From an uncultured Anaerotignum sp. (GTDB lineage: Bacteria > Bacillota > Clostridia > Lachnospirales > Anaerotignaceae): DNA of 28,823 nucleotides. Of this stretch, positions 7,894 through 16,258 are shown piece after piece. Location: the NCBI RefSeq assembly GCF_934277605.1, contig NZ_CAKQVD010000022.1, positions 1-28,823 on the forward strand. Direction: 5' to 3'. The notes beneath the pieces are model-generated. The model made no database searches, was not told the origin of the DNA, and worked only from the letters and a program-made list of their open reading frames with translations. The position numbers and the translations under genes are program-made. The stretch's first letter is position 1. Each line of letters opens with the position of its first letter.

Positions 7894-9354
7894 TTGTTTA
7901 TCACAGAGATGGAGCTGCTGAAGGCAAGACTGGCGGCAGGCAGGCGATTGAATGACAGCCATATTTTGAAGGAGATTTTGCGGGAGGACAAGAACAGCGA
8001 AAGGAAAAAGCGAATGGAGGAGGGCGAGCGATATTACTGTGGGAAGCATGACAGCCTGCGGAAGGATTTTCGCAGAAGTCCGATTTCCGAAACGGGAGAC
8101 AACGGGGAGGAGCAGGTGCAGATGTTTTTTAACCCAAACCGCAGCAATCATCATTGCGTACACCCGTTTCATCACACCTTGGTGGCACAGAAAACGGCCT
8201 ATTTGGTGGGGAGAGAGCCTACCCTCAGCGTGCGGAATGGGGACAAGGCCTTTGCACAGCTTTTGACGGAGATGGCAGATGAGGACTTCAACAGCGTACT
8301 GCAAAACTGGCTGATTGGCGCATCGAACAAGGGTGTGGAATATTTGCACGTTTATTATGATGCGGAGGGGGCGTTTCGTTACTGCATTGTGCCTGCGGAG
8401 GAAATCATTGCGATTTATGATGAGGAATATCAGCAGGAATTGCGAGAGGTGATTCGCTATTACGAGATTACGGTGCTGGACGGCGGCAAGGAGACGATCA
8501 GGCGGCGTGTGGAATGGTGGACCGCAGAGGAGGTCAGCTATTTTACGGAGAACGGCGACGGAGAATTTTTGCGGGAGAGAAAATGCGGCCATTGGGCTGT
8601 GGCTGAGCTGCTGGACGGCGAGGAGACGGAGGTGCGGCAGCATGGCTGGGGGCGGGTTCCCTTTATTCCGCTGCGGAACAATGAAAAGGAGCTGACGGAC
8701 TTAGAGCTGATCAAGGGGCTGATTGATGCCTATGATTATGTGAGCAGTGAGGGGACGAACAATCTGCTTGACCTTGTGGATTTATACTGGGTGATTCAGG
8801 GCTATGGCGGAGAGACGGCAGGCGCAGTGGCGAAGAAGCTGCAAATCAACAAGGCGGTGCAGATCAGCGACAGCAGCGGCAGTGTGGAGGCGAAGCAGGT
8901 GCAGCTTCCGGTGGAGGCAAGACTGGATTGGATGCGGATGCTCAGAAGGGATATTTTCCACTTCGGCATGGGCGTGGATACGGACAGCGATGACTGGGGC
9001 AAGGCGGTCAGCGGCGTTGCACTGAAGTTTCAATATGCCATGTTTTATCTGAAAATCAACGGCATTATGCCTGAAATCAAGCGGGCGGTGAAGGAATTTT
9101 TCCGCTTTGCCGTGGAGGACAGCAACCGAGAGAACGGAACGGACTGGGATTGGAGAAAAATCCAGATTACGCTGAACACCAACGGGATTACGGATGACAT
9201 GGAGACGATGCAGCTGATTCGGGAAAGCAAGGGGCTTGTGAGCGAAAAGACGCTTTTGGGCAAGCACCCCTTTGTTGAGGATGTGAACAGCGAGATGGAG
9301 CAGTTGGAGAGAGAAAGAAGGGAGAAAAAGGATGAAATTGACAGAGTTGATTGA
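7894..9354 (+). CDS. Phage portal protein (SPP1 gp6-like)
   Basis: The product is a 486-residue portal of the SPP1 gp6 family, close to the usual length. It would form the dodecameric ring at one capsid vertex and dock the terminase. Typical features are the LVGREPTLSV region, the DLELIKGLIDAYDYVSSEGTN helical stem region and KFQYAMFYLK. The start is TTG 7894, supported by AAAGGAG (7877-7883) 10 nt upstream; the first ATG (7909) is too far from it. The C-terminal end is a charged helix that overlaps the next gene by 23 bp. No MuF-like minor head gene follows, unlike in SPP1. Confidence 0.9.
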   Translation: MFITEMELLKARLAAGRRLNDSHILKEILREDKNSERKKRMEEGERYYCGKHDSLRKDFRRSPISETGDNGEEQVQMFFNPNRSNHHCVHPFHHTLVAQKTAYLVGREPTLSVRNGDKAFAQLLTEMADEDFNSVLQNWLIGASNKGVEYLHVYYDAEGAFRYCIVPAEEIIAIYDEEYQQELREVIRYYEITVLDGGKETIRRRVEWWTAEEVSYFTENGDGEFLRERKCGHWAVAELLDGEETEVRQHGWGRVPFIPLRNNEKELTDLELIKGLIDAYDYVSSEGTNNLLDLVDLYWVIQGYGGETAGAVAKKLQINKAVQISDSSGSVEAKQVQLPVEARLDWMRMLRRDIFHFGMGVDTDSDDWGKAVSGVALKFQYAMFYLKINGIMPEIKRAVKEFFRFAVEDSNRENGTDWDWRKIQITLNTNGITDDMETMQLIRESKGLVSEKTLLGKHPFVEDVNSEMEQLERERREKKDEIDRVD

Positions 9355-9754
9355 GAAATTTGCCAAGCAGGGCATGATTAACGGCGTGGCAAGGACAGAG
9401 CTGCTGCAGGCGGCGGAGGACATGGAGCAAAGCTTGGCAGAGGCGCAGGAGGAGCTTAGCGGCAAGGACGGCGAGCTTGCACAGAGCAGGAAAACAGCGG
9501 CGGTGGAGAGAGCTATTTTGGAGAACGGCGGCAAAAATGTGAAGGCGATTTTAGCACTGCTGGATTTGGAGAAAATCGGCTATGACGCAGAGGCGGGGCT
9601 GACGGACTGCAATCTGGAGAAGGTAAAGGAGGAGGCCCCTTATCTTTTTTATGAGAAAACGGAAAGAAGAAGGGGGACAGGCACACCAAGCGGCAGAGGG
9701 AAGAAAAAAGAGGATGAAATCAGAGCGGCATTTCGCAGAGGCTTAGGCAGATAA
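9332..9754 (+). CDS. Phage scaffolding protein (GP20-like)
   Basis: The product is 140 residues, strongly helical and charged, with a coiled coil at about 22-55 (AEDMEQSLAEAQEELSGK). It ends in a basic/acidic tail (RRGTGTPSGRGKKKEDEIRAAFRRG). Size, composition and position between portal and capsid match the phage minor structural GP20/scaffold family. It would guide capsid assembly inside the prohead and then be lost. The assignment rests on context more than on sequence motifs. Confidence 0.75.
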   Translation: MKLTELIEKFAKQGMINGVARTELLQAAEDMEQSLAEAQEELSGKDGELAQSRKTAAVERAILENGGKNVKAILALLDLEKIGYDAEAGLTDCNLEKVKEEAPYLFYEKTERRRGTGTPSGRGKKKEDEIRAAFRRGLGR

Positions 9755-9766
9755 GGAGGAGAAAAG

Positions 9767-10678
9767 ATGAGTTTTAACAGTTTTGAATATGCAACGGTTT
9801 TTATGGAGGAATTGGACAGCCAGCTTTTGGAACATTCCACAACGGGCTGGATGGAGGAAAATGCAGGACAGGTGCAGTACAACGGTGGTGCAGAGGTTAA
9901 GATTCCGAAAATGCAGATGAGCGGCCTTGGGAATTATGACAGGGACGGCGGCTTTGCAAAGGGGGCTGTGACTGTGACATACGAAACGAGAAAGCTGACG
10001 CAGGACAGAGGCAGAACCTTCCAGCTGGATGCGATGGATGTGGACGAAGTGAATTTTGCGCCTACGGCGGGGGCTGTGATGCGGGAGTTCCAGAACACAA
10101 AGGTAATTCCTGAGATTGACGCATACCGTTACAGCAGGATTGCGGAGCTGGCGGCAGAGGCAGGACAGACCAGAGAATATACGGTTGCGGTGGACACGAT
10201 TTTTGAGAATTTGATGCAGGACATGACAACTGTGAGAGATACGGTTGGCGACGGCTGTGAGATGGTGATTGCGATGAGTGCGAAGGTGGCAGGCAAGCTG
10301 GATTTGGCGAAGGGCGGCAATCATATTTTGGAGAGTGGCGTTTTTCGACAGGGAACTGTGGAGCTGAAGGTGAAGGAGCTGGACAACTGCCCCATTATTC
10401 GTGTGCCTTCGGCGAGATTTCGCACAAAATATACCTTCCTGGATGGCGTGGAGCAGACAGAGGGCGGCTTTGCGGCGGCAGAGGATGCAAAGGACATCAA
10501 CTGGATGATTTTGGTGAAGCGTGCACCTGTGGCAATTTCCAAGACGGATGTGACCAGAATTTTTGACCCGATGACAAACCAGAACGCAAATGCGTGGAAG
10601 ATTGATTACAGAAAATACCATGATTTGTGGATTGCGGACAACAGCATGGCGGGTGTTTTTGTAAACCTGAGTGCATAA
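9767..10678 (+). CDS. Major capsid protein
   Basis: The product is 303 residues, resembling HK97-fold capsid proteins of Firmicutes phages. Typical stretches include the N-terminal YATVFMEELDSQLLEHSTTG, the middle KLTQDRGRTFQLDAMDVDE and the C-terminal RAPVAISKTDVTRIFDP. The ATG follows AAGGAGG by 6 nt. It directly follows the scaffold gene, as in many phages. The reading frame is complete, so shells could form. Confidence 0.88.
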   Translation: MSFNSFEYATVFMEELDSQLLEHSTTGWMEENAGQVQYNGGAEVKIPKMQMSGLGNYDRDGGFAKGAVTVTYETRKLTQDRGRTFQLDAMDVDEVNFAPTAGAVMREFQNTKVIPEIDAYRYSRIAELAAEAGQTREYTVAVDTIFENLMQDMTTVRDTVGDGCEMVIAMSAKVAGKLDLAKGGNHILESGVFRQGTVELKVKELDNCPIIRVPSARFRTKYTFLDGVEQTEGGFAAAEDAKDINWMILVKRAPVAISKTDVTRIFDPMTNQNANAWKIDYRKYHDLWIADNSMAGVFVNLSA

Positions 10679-10692
10679 GAGGGGATGACAAG

Positions 10693-10995
10693 ATGAAGGA
10701 GCGAATTGCGGAGCGACTGCGGAACATGGGCCGAGAGGACACAGAGCGGCTTGCCTTTGCGGCGGAGAGAAGTGTGCAGATGATGTGCGCTTACTGCAAC
10801 AGGGAGGCACTGCCGGAGCGGCTGCTTGGTGTTGGGGTGGCACTGGCTGACAGGCTGCTGGAGCAGGACGGAGCCAAAGCGAAAAGTATCCGTGAGGGAG
10901 ATGTGAGCATTACCTTTGCGGAAAGCGGTGATGCGGCAGAGCTTTTGGCTGCCTTTCGGACGGAGCTGGACAGCGTGCGCAGAGCGGATTGGTAG
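10693..10995 (+). CDS. Head-tail connector protein (gp6/adaptor-like)
   Basis: The product is a 100-residue helical protein. The ATG at 10693 is preferred because it follows GAGGGG by 8 nt; the frame is open upstream, but that part overlaps the capsid gene. Size, helical make-up (MKERIAERLRNMGREDTERL, then MMCAYCNREALPERLL) and position right after the capsid gene fit the DNA-packaging/head-tail adaptor family. It would bind the portal from outside. Confidence 0.7.
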   Translation: MKERIAERLRNMGREDTERLAFAAERSVQMMCAYCNREALPERLLGVGVALADRLLEQDGAKAKSIREGDVSITFAESGDAAELLAAFRTELDSVRRADW

Positions 10996-11013
10996 GAGAA
11001 AGGGAGGCGTTGC

Positions 11014-11376
11014 ATGAGGAAGGCATTTGAGCGGGCGAAGCAGGCGGTGGAGCAGCTGTTTTGGGACACCTGTTATGTGGAGCTTTTTACGGAGGAAACG
11101 GCAGAATGGGGCGAAAGCCTGCACCAAGCGGGGAGGGGAGATGCCTTCCCCTGCCGCTTGCAAGAGGGAGCGGCTGCCTGCAAGACAGAGGGCTTACTGG
11201 CGCAGATGGAGCAGACGGTGCTTTTGCTTTACCCTGCCGACAAGGAGATTCGGGCAGGGAGTGCGGTTTGTATCCGAAGGGAAAACGGAGAGGAGCGGCG
11301 ATACATTGCTGCAGGAGAAAGCCAAATTTTTCTGACACACAAGGCGGTTGGACTGAGAAGGGAGGCGGCGGCATGA
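11014..11376 (+). CDS. Head closure/stopper protein, XkdH-like
   Basis: The product has 120 residues. Position and a beta-rich body (FPCRLQEGA, QTVLLLYPADKEIRAGSAV, RRYIAAGESQIFLTHKAVGL) match the XkdH/YqbH (DUF3599-like) family, which closes the head-tail channel. A gggAGG site precedes the ATG. The stop overlaps the next start as ATGA. Confidence 0.65.
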   Translation: MRKAFERAKQAVEQLFWDTCYVELFTEETAEWGESLHQAGRGDAFPCRLQEGAAACKTEGLLAQMEQTVLLLYPADKEIRAGSAVCIRRENGEERRYIAAGESQIFLTHKAVGLRREAAA

Positions 11377-11834
11377 CGGAGGAAATCAGGCGTGCTGTGA
11401 TTCAAGCACTTGCAAAGAGGTTTTCCCTTCCTGTATACGGGCAGAGGGTGCCGCAGGGTGCAAGGAAGCCTTGCTTTACGGTGGAGCTGAAGCAGGGAGA
11501 GCAAAGGCGGCTGTTGGGCCGGAGAGCGGCAAGAAAAGCAACGGCTGAGGTGATTTATTATTGTGGAGAGACGAAAACGGCGGCGGCAGAGGCGCAGGCG
11601 GTTTTGGAGGAGCTATATGCGGCGCTTTGCCTGATTGGAACAAAGGAGTGCTTTGCGGCAAGCAATATGCAGGGAGAAGGGACGGCAGAGGGACTGCGGT
11701 TTACGGCGGAATATGAATACCAGGTGGTGCTTGCGGAGGAAGCGGCAGAGAAGATGGAGCGGCTGAAATACAACGGAAGGGAGGCGGTTGGCTATGAAGA
11801 AGAAGGGAGTCTTCAGCAGAGAGCAGCTCAGTAA
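11373..11834 (+). CDS. Tail terminator protein, XkdJ/YqbJ-like
   Basis: The product has 153 residues. The ATG at 11373 overlaps the previous stop; the longer open frame upstream is an out-of-context extension over the preceding gene. The sequence (PVYGQRVPQGARKPCFTVEL, then RLLGRRAARKATAEVIYYC and GLRFTAEYEYQVVL) fits the DUF6838/YqbJ-type tail terminator family. It would cap the tail tube and join it to the head. Confidence 0.7.
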   Translation: MTEEIRRAVIQALAKRFSLPVYGQRVPQGARKPCFTVELKQGEQRRLLGRRAARKATAEVIYYCGETKTAAAEAQAVLEELYAALCLIGTKECFAASNMQGEGTAEGLRFTAEYEYQVVLAEEAAEKMERLKYNGREAVGYEEEGSLQQRAAQ

Positions 11835-11958
11835 AAGCAAGACCTTCGGATATGGGGCGGACTTAGTGCTGGCGGTACTGGAGGAGAGGCTTTATACGAA
11901 GGAAGAAGCAGAAAAGGAAATGAAGGCATATTTGACAGGAGAAAGAAGGGGGAATTGA
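11794..11958 (+). CDS. Small conserved-position phage protein (54 aa)
   Basis: The product is a 54-residue protein running from MKKKGVFSREQLSKSKTFGY to LTGERRGN. It overlaps the tail terminator gene by 41 bp, and its stop is 1 nt before the sheath start. AACGGAAGGGAGG lies about 9 nt upstream of its ATG. Small genes of this kind often precede the sheath gene in PBSX-like operons. No function is known to me. It could help sheath assembly, but that is a guess. Confidence 0.6.
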   Translation: MKKKGVFSREQLSKSKTFGYGADLVLAVLEERLYTKEEAEKEMKAYLTGERRGN

Positions 11959-11959
11959 G

Positions 11960-13252
11960 ATGGCATTAGGCGGCGGTACATTTATGACACAGAACAAGGT
12001 GTTGCCCGGGGCATACATCAATTTTGTTTCCAGACCGAGAGCCATGGGCAGCCTTGGCGAAAGAGGCGTGGTTTGCATTGGAATGGAGCTGGACTGGGGC
12101 AAGGAGGGCATGACAACGCTTGAGGCGGCGGCGTGCAGAACGAATTGCAGGGAGCAATTCGGCTATGGATATTTGCAGGAGGAAATGAAGAACCTGCGAG
12201 AGCTGTTTGCACACGCAAGAGAGGTTATGCTTTACCGACTGAACGGCGGCGAGAAGGCCAAGGCAACGCAGGGCGGACTGACGGTGACGGCAAGATATGC
12301 AGGCAAGAGAGGGAATGACATTTGCGTGAAGCTTGTGGAAAATGTGGACGAAGGCGACTGCTGGGATGTGGAAACCTATTTGGAGGCGGAATTAGTGGAC
12401 ACGCAGACGGTGGCTAAAATAGAGGAGCTGCGGGAAAATGCCTTTGTGACCTTCAGCGGCACAGGAACCTTGCAGGCGGCGGCAGGCCTTTATCTGACGG
12501 GCGGCACAACAGCGGAGGCAACGGGCAGTGCCTATACTGCGTTTTTGGAGGCGGCCGAGAAGGAGGAGTTTCATGTGCTGGCGTATCCAGGAGCGGATGA
12601 AAAGACGAAAAAGCTGTTTGTGAATTTTACGAAGCGGATGAGAGAGGAAGAAGGCGTGAAATTTGTGACGGTGCTGCATGACTACCCTGCGGCAGACCAT
12701 GAGGGGATTATTTCTGTCGGCACACAGGCGGAGCTGGTTTATTGGACGGCAGGCGCAACGGCGGGGGCAGAAATCAACGAAAGCCTGACGAACATGGCCT
12801 ATGACGGAGAATATACGATAGAAACCAGATTGAAAAAGAGCGAATATATCAAGGAGCTTCGGAGAGGACAGTTCCTTTTTTATGAGGAGAACGGCACTCT
12901 GCGTGTGCTGCGTGACATCAACAGCCTGACCTCCTTTGCGGCGACGAAAAACAGTGATTTTGCAAGCAACCGAGTGGTGCGTGTGCTGGACAGCATTGCA
13001 AATGATGTGGCAAGCATTTTCAGCAAATATTACCTTGGCAAGCAGAGCAACAATGCCAACGGCAGAAATTTGCTGAAGGCGGAGATTTTGGCATACCATG
13101 AGGAGCTGATGCGGCTTGAGGCGATTGAAGGCTTTACGGCGGAGGACATCACTGTGGAGCAGGGCAAAGAGAAGCAGGATGTTATGGTATATGAAGCCAT
13201 TCAGCCTGTGGATGCGATGGAAAAGCTTTATATGAAGATTGAGGTTGCATAA
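11960..13252 (+). CDS. xkdK: Contractile tail sheath protein
   Basis: The product is a 430-residue XkdK-type sheath. The N-terminal FMTQNKVLPGAYINFVSRP is typical of the family. So are GSLGERGVV, the central insert domain, and the C-terminal NSDFASNRVVRVLDSIANDVASIFSKYYLGK followed by LMRLEAIEGF. It would form the helical sheath that contracts and drives the tube. It shows that the tail is of the contractile (myovirus) type. The frame is full length. Confidence 0.93.
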   Translation: MALGGGTFMTQNKVLPGAYINFVSRPRAMGSLGERGVVCIGMELDWGKEGMTTLEAAACRTNCREQFGYGYLQEEMKNLRELFAHAREVMLYRLNGGEKAKATQGGLTVTARYAGKRGNDICVKLVENVDEGDCWDVETYLEAELVDTQTVAKIEELRENAFVTFSGTGTLQAAAGLYLTGGTTAEATGSAYTAFLEAAEKEEFHVLAYPGADEKTKKLFVNFTKRMREEEGVKFVTVLHDYPAADHEGIISVGTQAELVYWTAGATAGAEINESLTNMAYDGEYTIETRLKKSEYIKELRRGQFLFYEENGTLRVLRDINSLTSFAATKNSDFASNRVVRVLDSIANDVASIFSKYYLGKQSNNANGRNLLKAEILAYHEELMRLEAIEGFTAEDITVEQGKEKQDVMVYEAIQPVDAMEKLYMKIEVA

Positions 13253-13264
13253 GGAGGTGCAAGG

Positions 13265-13720
13265 ATGGGATATTTGAGAGCGAAGGACACTGTGAACGGC
13301 GCATTGGGAACCTGCTTTGCCATTATCGACGGAAAGCGGCATGAGCTGTTACAGGTAAAAAATATTCAGGCAAGGGTGAAGAAAAGCAGGATGACCATTC
13401 CGATTTTGGGGATGACTGCAAAGCAGCAGAAAAGCGGCGGCTGGGAAGGCACAGGGACGATGACGGTATATTATGTGAGCAGCCTGTTCCGCGAGGTAAT
13501 GGTGGATTACATGAAAAACGGCGTGGATACTTATTTTGAGCTGCTGCTGACGAATGAGGACCCGACGGGAGGTGCGGGCAAGCAGACGGTGCTTTTGAAG
13601 GATGTCAACATTGAGGAAATGCTGATTGGCAAGCTTGATGTGGAGGAAGCGGCACTGGAGGAGGAGATGAAGTTTACCTTCGGCGGCGTGGAGCTGCTGG
13701 ACAGCTTTCATCAGATGTAA
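13265..13720 (+). CDS. xkdM: Tail tube protein
   Basis: The product is a 151-residue XkdM-family tube protein with the usual DTVNGALGTCFAIIDGKRHELLQVKNIQA start, TGTMTVYYVSSLFREVM, and the C-terminal VNIEEMLIGKLDVEEAALEEEMKFTFGGVELL. It stacks into the inner tube inside the sheath. AAGGAGG precedes the ATG by 6 nt. Confidence 0.92.
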   Translation: MGYLRAKDTVNGALGTCFAIIDGKRHELLQVKNIQARVKKSRMTIPILGMTAKQQKSGGWEGTGTMTVYYVSSLFREVMVDYMKNGVDTYFELLLTNEDPTGGAGKQTVLLKDVNIEEMLIGKLDVEEAALEEEMKFTFGGVELLDSFHQM

Positions 13721-13753
13721 CAAAAAGTGAAGGAAAAACGGGAGGGGATATTC

Positions 13754-14119
13754 TTGGGACAGGAATGCTTTTACAGGGAAAACAGAGTGGACAGAGCAGA
13801 AAAAGAGCTTCTTTTGACGGAGCGGCTGAAGGGGGAGGATGGCGCATTGCTTTGGCGTATTCGCCCCATGACACAGCGGGAGAATGAGGAGCTCTGGAAG
13901 CGCAGCGGCGAGGATGAGGGACGATATCAGGAGATAATTTTGGCGGAAAGCGTTGTTTTTCCCGATTTGAAGGAGGCGGCACTGCAAAACCGTTATGGTG
14001 CGCTTGGGGCAGAGCGGCTGCTAGCAAAAATGCTGTTGGCCGGGGAATATGACTGCCTGCGGCGTGCGGTGGATGCCATCAACGGAGGGGAGGATGACGG
14101 ATGTATCGGGTTTATTTAA
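13754..14119 (+). CDS. XkdN-like tail assembly chaperone, copy 1
   Basis: The product has 121 residues. The start is taken as TTG 13754, which follows GGGAGGGG by 6 nt; an upstream GTG at 13727 has no binding site. The C-terminal half (VVFPDLKEAALQNRYGALGAERLLAKMLLAGEY, then AVDAING) matches the XkdN tail chaperone pattern and is clearly paralogous to the gene at 15738. No slippery heptamer is seen near its end, and no tape-measure gene follows. The usual partner of this chaperone is therefore missing here. The next gene overlaps it by 19 bp. Confidence 0.75.
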   Translation: MGQECFYRENRVDRAEKELLLTERLKGEDGALLWRIRPMTQRENEELWKRSGEDEGRYQEIILAESVVFPDLKEAALQNRYGALGAERLLAKMLLAGEYDCLRRAVDAINGGEDDGCIGFI

Positions 14120-14748
14120 AGCAAAACGGAGAACAGCTTTTGCTGCCGGTGACGCCTGCGGAGATAGAGACGAGGGCAGGAAACCAAAACAAAACAGCCT
14201 ATATTTTGGATTTTGGGGAAATGAATTTGGCGAAAAAGCCCGGACTTTCGGAGATCCGCTTTACGGTGCTGCTGCCGGGGAGACCTTACAGCTTTGTGCA
14301 GAGAGAAAACGGATTTTTGGAGCCGGAATATTTCTTGAATCATTTTAAGGAATATAAGGCATCCGCAAAGCCGGTGCAGTTGATTCTGTTCCGCAGATTT
14401 GCAGACGAGAAACAGAAATTTTGCGGGAACACAGAGGTGCTGCTGGAGGAATATACGGTGACGGAGCGTGGCGGCGAGCAGGGGGACTTTTGGGTGGAAT
14501 TATACTGGAAGGAATGGCGAGCGGCGAAGAGTATTCGTTACAGTATCCAAGGGAACCGTTTATTGCAGCAGGGGCAGGCAAGGCAGACGAAGCAGCCTGC
14601 CGCCACCTATACGGTGCAGAAGGGCGACAGCCTTTGGAGTATCGCAAGGAGACAGCTGGGGGACGGCACAAAATACAGACAGCTTGCACAGAAGAACGGG
14701 ATTGCGAATCCGAACCGGATTTATCCCGGACAGGTTTTGAAGCTATAG
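14101..14748 (+). CDS. xkdP: LysM baseplate/hub protein, XkdP-like
   Basis: The product has 215 residues. The N-terminal part (about 1-150) is beta-rich, like XkdP/gp53-type baseplate proteins (KTAYILDFGEMNLAKKPGLSE, VELYWKEW). A LysM domain occupies about 167-215 (YTVQKGDSLWSIARRQLGDG, then NPNRIYPGQVLKL). In PBSX this gene follows the tape measure; here it follows an XkdN-like gene directly. The LysM would contact peptidoglycan or hold hub parts together. Confidence 0.85.
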   Translation: MYRVYLKQNGEQLLLPVTPAEIETRAGNQNKTAYILDFGEMNLAKKPGLSEIRFTVLLPGRPYSFVQRENGFLEPEYFLNHFKEYKASAKPVQLILFRRFADEKQKFCGNTEVLLEEYTVTERGGEQGDFWVELYWKEWRAAKSIRYSIQGNRLLQQGQARQTKQPAATYTVQKGDSLWSIARRQLGDGTKYRQLAQKNGIANPNRIYPGQVLKL

Positions 14749-14760
14749 GAGGGGAGAGGA

Positions 14761-15741
14761 ATGGAGATTAAGCTATTGCTGCAGCATGGCACGAATATTT
14801 ATGATGCAACGCCGATTTTGCAGGGGCGTGTGGAATGGTTCGCCAGTGTGATGGGAAGGGCAGGCAGATTGAAATTTCGTGTGGTGCGGGACGGGATTGT
14901 AAGCTTTGTGGAGGGGGACAAAGTTTCCTTTTATGTGGACAATATCCTGCGTTTCAGCGGCTTTGTGATGACGAAGGAGAGAACGGAGGAGCAAATCATT
15001 TCCGTGACGGCGTATGACCAGATGTTTTATCTGGTGCGGAACAAGGCGACGTATGTATTTTTGAACCGAAGTGCGAAGGAAATCATACAGACCATTGGGG
15101 CGGATTACGGCTTGGAAATCGGCTATATCAATGACGGCGGCTGGCGGATTCCACAGAGGATTGAGGAGGGGGAAACCCTGATGGATATTATTCTTTCTGC
15201 CTTGGAGCTTTGCGGACAGGCAACGGGAAAGGAATATTTTTTGTTTGACCGAGCGGGACAGCTGATCGTGAAGGAAAAGGGAGAGATGGTGGCTGATGCG
15301 GTGCTGCGCTGTGATGGGGGAATCAGCGGATATACATACCGGACGGACATCAGCAAGGACACCTATAATGCGGTGCGGCTATACCATGCGGGGAGAAAGG
15401 AAACGGAACGAAGGGCATGGGAGGCAGAGCGGCCGGACAAAGTGAAAAAATGGGGCAGACTACAATATTACAAGCGGGTGCCTTATACCATGAACAGCGC
15501 ACAGCTTAAGGAATTGGCGGAGCGTATTTTGCAGGAAAAATGCAGAGTGGCAAAAAGGCTGACGTTGGAGAACATCAACGGGGATTTGCTGCTGCTTGCG
15601 GGGAATACGATTTGGCTGGAGATTCCCGATTTGGCGGAAATCAGCCTGCGGGGGCAGGTGTTGATTGAAAGCTGTACGCATATTTTTGAGGACGGCGCAC
15701 ACCGTATGCAGTTGGAGATTCGCATAGAGGAGGGAGCATGA
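14761..15741 (+). CDS. xkdQ: Tail hub protein, XkdQ/YqbQ-like
   Basis: The product is a 326-residue hub protein of the XkdQ family, related to gpD/VgrG-like hubs. Recognisable parts are the N-terminal RVEWFASVMGRAGRLKF, GFVMTKERTEEQIISVTAYDQM, the central TYRTDISKDTYNAVRLYH and a C-terminal HRMQLEIRIEEG. It sits at the tip of the tube and links it to the baseplate. The stop overlaps the next start (ATGA). Confidence 0.87.
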   Translation: MEIKLLLQHGTNIYDATPILQGRVEWFASVMGRAGRLKFRVVRDGIVSFVEGDKVSFYVDNILRFSGFVMTKERTEEQIISVTAYDQMFYLVRNKATYVFLNRSAKEIIQTIGADYGLEIGYINDGGWRIPQRIEEGETLMDIILSALELCGQATGKEYFLFDRAGQLIVKEKGEMVADAVLRCDGGISGYTYRTDISKDTYNAVRLYHAGRKETERRAWEAERPDKVKKWGRLQYYKRVPYTMNSAQLKELAERILQEKCRVAKRLTLENINGDLLLLAGNTIWLEIPDLAEISLRGQVLIESCTHIFEDGAHRMQLEIRIEEGA

Positions 15742-16106
15742 TGGAGTTGAAGGAATTTTTGAAGGAGAAAAACGGCTTTCCGGAAAACAAGCAGGTGCGG
15801 ATTTCGCCTTGCTTTCAGGAGAACGGCACAGAGGTGCTGTGGGAGCTGCGGGCTGTGAGCGAGGAGGAATTTCGGCAGGCGGCAGAGGGCGAGAAGGACA
15901 AATGGGCTGTGCTGTGCCTGCTTTCTGTGGTAAGCCCTGATTTGAAGGACAAGGCCCTTTGGAAAAGCTATGGGGCGGAAGGCGGCACACAGGCCTTGAA
16001 GGAGATGCTGTATCCGGGGGAATATTTGCGGCTGCTGGAGGCGGTGAAGGAGATGAACGGCTTTCAGAAACGCAGAAGGGCTTGGAAGGAGCAGGCAAAA
16101 AACTGA
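15738..16106 (+). CDS. XkdN-like tail assembly chaperone, copy 2 (short G form)
   Basis: The product has 122 residues. The C-terminal half (VVSPDLKDKALWKSYGAEGG, then LKEMLYPGEYLRLLEAVKEMNGF) matches XkdN and parallels the first copy at 13754. The last sense codons are GCA AAA AAC before TGA. They form the slippery heptamer A AAA AAC, so a fraction of ribosomes should continue in the -1 frame (next entry). In phages of many kinds this G/GT pair binds the tape measure during tail assembly. An ATG-ATG start lies at 15738/15741. Confidence 0.85.
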   Translation: MMELKEFLKEKNGFPENKQVRISPCFQENGTEVLWELRAVSEEEFRQAAEGEKDKWAVLCLLSVVSPDLKDKALWKSYGAEGGTQALKEMLYPGEYLRLLEAVKEMNGFQKRRRAWKEQAKN

Positions 16107-16258
16107 TTACGGAGGGTGTGGACGAGGCGGATTATGCCTGCTATGCCCTCCGTAAATACGGCATACGCCCGAAGGAATGGGCGGAAATGACAACACCGGA
16201 GAGGATGTTTTGCTGTGCGGCCATTGAATTGGAGATTGCGGCAGAGGAAAAGGGGTGA
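15738..16258 (+). CDS. Frameshifted GT form of the tail assembly chaperone
   Basis: A -1 slip at 16097-16103 adds 51 residues, LITEGVDEADYACYALRKYG to ELEIAAEEKG, read from CTG 16103 and ending at TGA 16256-16258. The total is about 173 residues. The extension (YGIRPKEWAEMTTPERMFCCAAIELE) looks like a real protein segment: it resembles the T domain of gpGT-type chaperones and has no start signal of its own. The stop TGA overlaps the GTG start of the next gene, which supports translation in this frame. The gene is one reading frame joined by programmed frameshifting and is not a mutation. Confidence 0.8.
16097..16153 (+). promoter_or_regulatory. Programmed -1 ribosomal frameshift signal
   Basis: The slippery heptamer A AAA AAC lies at 16097-16103 in the correct zero-frame phase. 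A 5-nt spacer follows, then a perfect 8-bp stem, ACGGAGGG (16109-16116) with CCCTCCGT (16146-16153). Inside its loop AGGC/GCCT can also pair (16125-16128 with 16136-16139). Heptamer, spacer and stem match the known geometry of -1 frameshift sites. Confidence 0.85.

Noticed and set aside
7219..8643. 474-codon minus-strand frame opposite the terminase and portal genes
   Set aside because: It runs across the junction of two well-supported phage genes and lacks recognisable protein features; it is an effect of codon use.
15959..16258. A separate 99-codon gene overlapping the second chaperone
   Set aside because: Its first part only shadows the chaperone in another frame; the real part is the -1 frameshift extension from 16103.
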